Of a stretch of 5,931 nt of DNA, positions 1 to 5,931 are shown piece by piece. Both the position numbers and the translations under genes were made by a program. Each line of letters opens with the position of its first letter. The first letter of the stretch is position 1. The stretch comes from Acidobacteriota bacterium (GTDB taxonomy: Bacteria; Acidobacteriota; UBA4820; DSQY01). The DNA lies in assembly GCA_021814085.1 (NCBI GenBank), contig JAKAJA010000126.1, forward strand, positions 1 through 5,931, written 5' to 3'. The notes under the pieces were generated by a model. It searched no databases. It saw only the letters and a list, made by a program, of their open reading frames with translations, and was not told the DNA's origin.

Positions 1-951
1 GAATACCTCGCCTACGGGACGATGGAAGGGCAGGCGACGGCCGCGGGCAAGGTCGTCATCGGGGCGGACGAGAGCCACCTCGAAGGGGCCCTCGCGCTCA
101 AGGATTATTCCTTCGTTTCGGAAGACAGGTCCTTCAGGATCAAGGGGGCCAACGGAACCATCCCCCTCCTCGTTCAGCTGAAGGGGCAGGAAGGCCAATT
201 CAGAGGGTTCGCAAGCCTGTCCAGATCCACATCCCCGGCCGTATTCAAGGGACTGGGAGAGACGCCGGAGGGTTCGTCCTCCCTGACGATAGACCGGCTC
301 CGGTTCAGCGTATTCTTCGCGGAAAAGCTCCGCCTCTCAACCGGCACCACGGACGGCGCTGTATGGGGGCGGCTTACGGAAGGCAGCATCTGGGGTGGGG
401 CCATGAGGGGGCAGGCCCGCCTGTATATTGGCCAGGAGGGGATGCGATACGCAGGGCAAGTCCTGCTCAACGACGCCAGTCTGAAAGCCTTCTGCGAACA
501 GTCGGGGGCGCTCAGGGGCTTCATCGAGGGACGCTTCAACGGGGGCCTGACCTTTGGGGGAGACAACGAGGGGCTGGGCCAGGTGAAGGCCCTGGCGGAC
601 CTCTGGGCCCTGGACGAAGCGGAAGAGCCCCGGGTCATCTCCAGGGACTTCCTCATAAAAATGGGAGGAGAGAACATCCGGCGGCTCATCCACAGCGACA
701 TCTTGGAATACGACCAGGCGAGCCTAAGGTGCGGCCTTACAGGCGGAATCCTGACCGTCTACGAGCTGGACCTCTCCCACAAGGCCAACCCCGTAAAAGC
801 CCTGGTGAGGAAAGACGTCTCCTTCGAGGTGAGGGTGCCGCAGAGGAACAGCATCGCTGTGCAGCAGCTCATGGGCCACATCAAGGACCTGGAGGCCCGA
901 TCATCGGGTTCCGTACAGCCGCCGTCGCAGAAAAAGAAGAAGCACAAGTGA
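1..951 (+). CDS. AsmA-like large envelope protein, C-terminal part (5' end outside window)
   Basis: The frame is open from the first base and ends at TGA 949-951, so the visible 316 residues are the C-terminal part of a longer protein; the ATG at 22 is probably internal, since no ribosome binding site precedes it and the frame continues upstream. The sequence is a run of short beta-strand-like segments with alternating hydrophobic and polar residues and many Gly/Asp turns. A segment around residues 215-255 (SRDFLIKMGGENIRRL, then ILEYDQASLRCGLTGGIL) resembles the C-terminal part of AsmA/YdbH-type proteins. These are membrane-anchored periplasmic beta-groove proteins implicated in lipid transport between inner and outer membranes. 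The protein ends in a Lys-rich tail (KKKKHK). No signal peptide or membrane anchor is visible, as expected for a C-terminal piece. The reading frame is secure; the family call is by general sequence character only, and another repetitive beta-rich envelope protein is possible. Confidence 0.72.
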   Translation, partial: EYLAYGTMEGQATAAGKVVIGADESHLEGALALKDYSFVSEDRSFRIKGANGTIPLLVQLKGQEGQFRGFASLSRSTSPAVFKGLGETPEGSSSLTIDRLRFSVFFAEKLRLSTGTTDGAVWGRLTEGSIWGGAMRGQARLYIGQEGMRYAGQVLLNDASLKAFCEQSGALRGFIEGRFNGGLTFGGDNEGLGQVKALADLWALDEAEEPRVISRDFLIKMGGENIRRLIHSDILEYDQASLRCGLTGGILTVYELDLSHKANPVKALVRKDVSFEVRVPQRNSIAVQQLMGHIKDLEARSSGSVQPPSQKKKKHK

Positions 952-3900
952 TGAGGTGGATTGAAGCCCGATTCAGTCATGGGCGGGAGGCCCGCCGGGC
1001 CAAGAAGCCCCAGTGCGGCCAGTGTGCCCTGGCCCGAACGTGCCCCGAAGCGGGTGTCGGCCACGTTCTGCGGGCACCCGTCAGCATCAGGATGAAATAA
1101 ATCTGGTCTTCTGGACGTGTACATGACGACAGGAGGGTTTGATGACCGGCCGAATCTATGACGATATCTCGGAAACCATCGGAAGGACTCCCCTCGTTCG
1201 CCTCAACCGTCTGGTTGAGGCCGGCATGGCCGAAGTCTGTGTCAAGCTCGAATTCTTCAATCCTGGGGGCAGCGTCAAAGACAGGATTGGTCTCTCCATG
1301 TTGCACGATGCCGTGATGTCCGGTGCCCTCAAGCCAGGTATGCGGGTCGTCGAGTCCACTTCCGGCAACACGGGAATCGCGCTCGCCATGGTGGCGGCTC
1401 AGATGGGATACCCCCTCACCCTCGTCATGCCCGAGACCATGAGCCTCGAGAGGCGCAGGCTCCTTCAGGCCTATGGCGCGAGGCTAGTCCTGACCCCTGG
1501 ATCGAAGGGGATGAAGGGCGCCATCGCGGTGGCGGAGCGCATGGTCAAAGAGACGCCTGGGACCTTCATGCCCTCCCAGTTCGACAATCCAGCCAACCCT
1601 TGGATCCACAGAAACACGACCGCGCTGGAGGTGCTGGGCGATACGGACGGACGATTGGACGCCTTTGTGGCCGGTGTGGGCACGGGGGGGACGCTATCGG
1701 GGGTGGGCCAGATGGTTCGCGCGGCTCTGGGCAAGGACGTGCTCATGGTGGCAGTGGAACCGGCCGATTCTCCGGTCCTCTCCGGGGGGCCGCCTGGACC
1801 TCACAAAATCCAGGGGCTGGGCGCGGGGTTCGTCCCGAAGAACTATGACTCCGCCGTGGTGGACCGCGTGGTGCGGGTGAGCTACGACGACAGCTGCGAC
1901 ACGGCCCGGCGACTCGCGCGCGAGGAGGGGATCCTCGCGGGCATCAGCTCCGGGGGCATCCTCCATGCGGCGCTCCAGGTGGCGAGGGAGCTAGGGCCCG
2001 GAAAGCGCGTCGTGAGCGTGGTCTGCGACAACGGCGAGCGGTATCTCTCCACGCCCCTCTTTCCCTACGAAGAGCCGCCCGTAATCGAGCCCGCCTGATT
2101 CGACTCGGGCCCTTGTCATTTAGGGCATCTAGACCTAGACTGCCCATAGAGACCCGTGGGAGGAGTCCGGCGTGTGCGCCCGGCTTGCCCTCCCGCCGGG
2201 AGGTCTACCTTGTGGGGGCGATCCCGAGGGGTCGCGAGGAGACGATGGGCAAGCGCATCCTTGTGGTGGAAAGCGGCATTCCGGTCGTACCCTTCGAGCA
2301 GGGCCTGCTCCTGCGGAAAGAGCACGAGCTCTTCCGGGCGTCCACCGCGGCCGAGACCCTCGAGAAGGTGCAGGCGATCGTGCCGAACCTGGTGGTCCTC
2401 GACGATCATCTCTCCGACATGTCCGCGCGCGAGGTGGTCAGGAAGATCAGGGAGCTGCCGGGGGGTAAACACCTGAGCATCCTCCTGCTCGGTGGAGACG
2501 ACCAGCCCGTGGAGGGTGTCAACCTTACCATTCCCAAGCCCGTCGTAGGGGCAGATTTTAACTTGGCCTGCCAGCGGCTGCTGTCCATCGAGGCCCGGAA
2601 AGACGCCCGCCTGCTCGTCTACGTCAACGTGCAGGGATTTCACCAGAACAATATGTTTCTCTGCAACTCCTTGAACCTGAGCGCTTCGGGAATCCTCATC
2701 TTGACGGCCCGAAAGATGAAAGTTGGCGAGGCGGTCCAGCTCCAGATCACCCTCCCGAGGGAGCGCGAGAAGATCAAGGTAGTAGGCCTGGTGGTCCGCG
2801 AGGCCTCTGAGGTGGATTCGAGGCTCAACTCCTATGGGTTGGCCTTCCAGGACCTTTCCGCCGACGAGCGCGAGCGCCTCAGGGCCTACGTGGAAGAGGA
2901 GCGCACCCGCAACGCGTCCCTATCCCAATAAGCCTCGTCTCTTAGGGCCCATCCGCAAATAGACCCTTAATACCTGCAATCTGTCTCTCTTCTTCGTGAC
3001 TCGCTCGGAAGGCGGGCGCTTCTTAGCCCGAGAGCTCTTTCAGCGCCAGCCGCAGGAGAGCCTGGATGGGCGCTTCGGGGGCCATCTCCCGGGCCCTGTT
3101 GAGGGCCTGCCGGGCGTGTTGGGGCTTGTAGCCGAGGTTTTCGAGCGCGACAGCGGCGTCGGCGAGGTCCCGGGGGAGGGCATCTGCGGGGGATGGCAGG
3201 GCGGAGACCCCGGAGAGCGAGAGGTCGTCGAGCTTTTCTTTGAGTTCGAGACAGATGCGCTCGGCGGTCTTTTTGCCCACGCGGGGGGTGCCCTGGAGGC
3301 GGCGGGTGTCGCCGCCCCGAATGGCCTTGATGAGTTCTTCCATGGTGAACCCCGAGAGGACGGCGAGGGCGGTCATGGGACCGACGCCCTGGACGGCGAT
3401 GAGCTTCCTGAACATGGACCTCTCCTCCCGGCTCAAGAAACCGAAGAGGAGGATGGCATCGGCCCGGACCTCCGTGTGGATGAACAGATCGACGGAGTCG
3501 CCGTCGAGACGGGCAAAGGTCGAGACGGGCACGGCCACCGAATAGCCCACCCCCCCTGCGTCCACGACCAGGCTCGAAGGCTCCTTCTCAAGCAATTTGC
3601 CACGCAGTCGGCCGATCACGTTTTCCCTCCCGCGGGGAAGCGGAGCTCCCGGTTCAAGGCGCAGATGGCGAGGGCCAGCGCATCCGCGGCATCGTGGGGC
3701 TTGGGCACGACCTTCAGGCCCAAGATGGCCTTCACCATGAACTGGACCTGGGCCTTGTCGGCGTGGCCGTGGCCCGTCACCGCTGCCTTGACGGTGTTCG
3801 GGGCAAGTTCGACCACCGGGACGCCTTCTTCGGCGGCGGCAACCATCACGGCCCCCCTCACCTGCCCGAGCTTGAGAGCGCTCTGGACGTTCTGGGAGAC

Positions 3901-5931
3901 AAAGACCTCTTCGAGGGCGAGAAGGTCCGGGCGGAAACGGGACATGACCTCACGGAGTTTCCCGTGGATCAAAGCGAGCCGCTCGGGGTGGGGCGTCTTG
4001 GGGTCGTTGCGGATGGCGCCGTACTCCAGAGCCTTGTGAAGGCCTCCTTCCGACTTCACCACCGCGTAGCCCGTGGAGAGGGAGCCGGAGTCCACACCGA
4101 GGGCTATCATGGGCGTGGGGGCCGAAAAGGGGAGTCGCTCTGTCCCGACCGAGGCCCGCGTCTCAACCCTGGAAGGCCTCCATATCCTTCTCGTCCATGT
4201 CGAAGTTGGCCCAGACGTTCTGGACGTCGTCGTTGTCCTCGAGGGCATCGATGAGCTTGAGGAGCCCCCTGCCCTGATCGCCGGCCAGCTTCGTGGTGAT
4301 GGTGGGGTTGTAGACGGCCTTCACGGAAGCCACTGGAAGGCCCGCCTTGCCGAGTGCTTCGTTAACGGGGTGCATGTCCTCGAAGGCCGTGACGATGATG
4401 AACTCGCCTTCCTCGCTCTGCACGTCTTCTGCCCCGGCCTCGATGGCGGCCTCGAATACTTTCTCTTCCGTGAGGCCCTCGCCCTTGACGATGATCTCCC
4501 CCTGGCGGGTGAACATCCGGGCGACGCATCCCTGGAGCCCCAGGTTTCCGCCGTACTTGGCGAAAATGTGGCGGATCTCACCTGTGGTGCGGTTCCTATT
4601 GTCCGTGGTGCCTTCCACGAGGATGGCCACGCCGTTGGGGCCGAACCCCTCGTAGATCACCTCTTCGATCTGGGTGTCGCCTTCCGCGCCGGTCCCCCTG
4701 GCGATGGCCCGCTTGATGTTGTCGTTGGGCATATTGATGGCTCGCCCGGCCAGGATGGCCGCCCGAAGGCGAGGGTTGCCGTCGGGATCGCCGCCGCCGA
4801 GTTTAGCGGCGATGATGATTTCCTTGGCGATCTTCGTGAACATATTGCCGCGCTTGGCGTCCTGGGAACCCTTGCGCGCTTTGATGTTAGCCCATTTGCT
4901 ATGACCGGACATACTTCACCCTCCAAGCCCTTAATTCTAGCATATTTAGCGGCGGATCGGGTAGTGCTATGCAATCCCCTTGACCGGATAGGAGAGGGCG
5001 CCTTTGAGCTTGAAGAGGTCACCGTCCCTCGGGACAAGCCTGACCTTGGTCTTCATGGTCTCGGGATCGACAAGGTCGGAGAAGGGGACCGCCCGGATGT
5101 CCAAGTTCTCGGCGACGCTCACCATGTGCCCGAAGCGGCCCTCGCTGAAAAGTCTCCACGCGCCATGTCCCAGCATGGATCCCAGGACAACGTCGAAGGC
5201 CGTGGGCTCGGCGCACCGGGTCTCGTAGCCCACCTGCTTGGGGTTGATCTTCTTTTCCTTCCCCGTGCGCGCCTTGTAGAGTGCCATGGTCTTCTCGGCG
5301 AGGGTGCGACAGAGCTCGGCGCGTCCGTAGTAGACGTTGCCGTGGGCATCCACCTCCTTGGGCTTATGGGCTTCGCCCAGGCGTTCCGCGAGGCCTTCGG
5401 CGATGCAGATCAGGCCCGCGCGGCGCCCGTCACGCTCCCTGGCGATGATGAGCCCGGCGAACTTGGAAGCCAGTTCGTCGGGGTCCAGGTCCCCGTCCAA
5501 GTCTTCGGCCGCCACGGTGGCGCACGCCTCTCCCGCCACGCCGGCCGCGTAGGTCATCCACCCCGCGCTCCGCCCCATGAGCTCCACGAGGAAGTAGGCG
5601 TTGGTGGAATCGGCGTCCGCCTTAAGGTTGAGGAGGGCCTGGCGGGCCACGTCCACGGCGGTCCAATACCCGAAGGTCCACGCGATACCGTAATAATCGT
5701 TGTCGATGGTCTTGGGGATGTGGATCGTGGGCATGCCCAGGACGTTCATGAAGTTGGCGGTCTTCAGGGTGTCGTCCCCACCCATGGTGACCAGAGCGGT
5801 CGTGCCGATAGACCGCAATGCGGCGATGGAGGCGACGAGCTTGGCGGTCTTACCCGAATCCGCGAGGTCCGCCTTCGACTTTACGTCCTTTCCGGGATTG
5901 GCGCGCGCCGATCGGATGAATATGCCGAGCT

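Overview
This is a GC-rich, gene-dense piece of an ordinary bacterial chromosome. It carries four rightward genes (positions 1-2931), the third of them cysK, and four leftward genes (3023-5931), and the two groups converge at a 91-bp gap. An AsmA-like envelope protein points to a two-membrane (Gram-negative) cell. A degenerate receiver fused to PilZ, a PPi-type phosphofructokinase and a yebC-ruvC-ruvA cluster would suit Desulfobacterota, Myxococcota or Acidobacteriota, but the sequence alone does not fix the phylum.

Rightward half: the window opens inside a large AsmA-like protein (ends 951). Its stop codon overlaps the start of a 49-codon ORF (951-1100) that resembles the extreme C-terminus of endonuclease III (Nth), with three of the four iron-sulfur cysteines and Arg in place of the first. 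A cysteine synthase gene, cysK (1142-2098), follows behind a strong ribosome binding site. After a 146-bp structured gap with a sigma70-like promoter comes a receiver-like/PilZ two-domain protein (2245-2931), a probable c-di-GMP effector.

Leftward half, in transcription order: the C-terminal ~320 residues of a 6-phosphofructokinase with PPi-type signatures (runs off the right edge, ends 4967), yebC (4912-4163), ruvC (4110-3616) and ruvA (3619-3023). ruvC and ruvA overlap by 4 nt (GTGA). YebC is a TACO1-family translation/regulatory factor. RuvC and RuvA resolve and bind Holliday junctions. The motor gene ruvB, often next in this cluster, is not here: the cluster ends against the PilZ gene.

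I see no mobile element, CRISPR array, tRNA, rRNA or obvious novel defence system. The points most worth a second look are the Nth-tail-like small ORF and the pilZ leader, which has mutually exclusive hairpins over a predicted promoter and ribosome binding sites.
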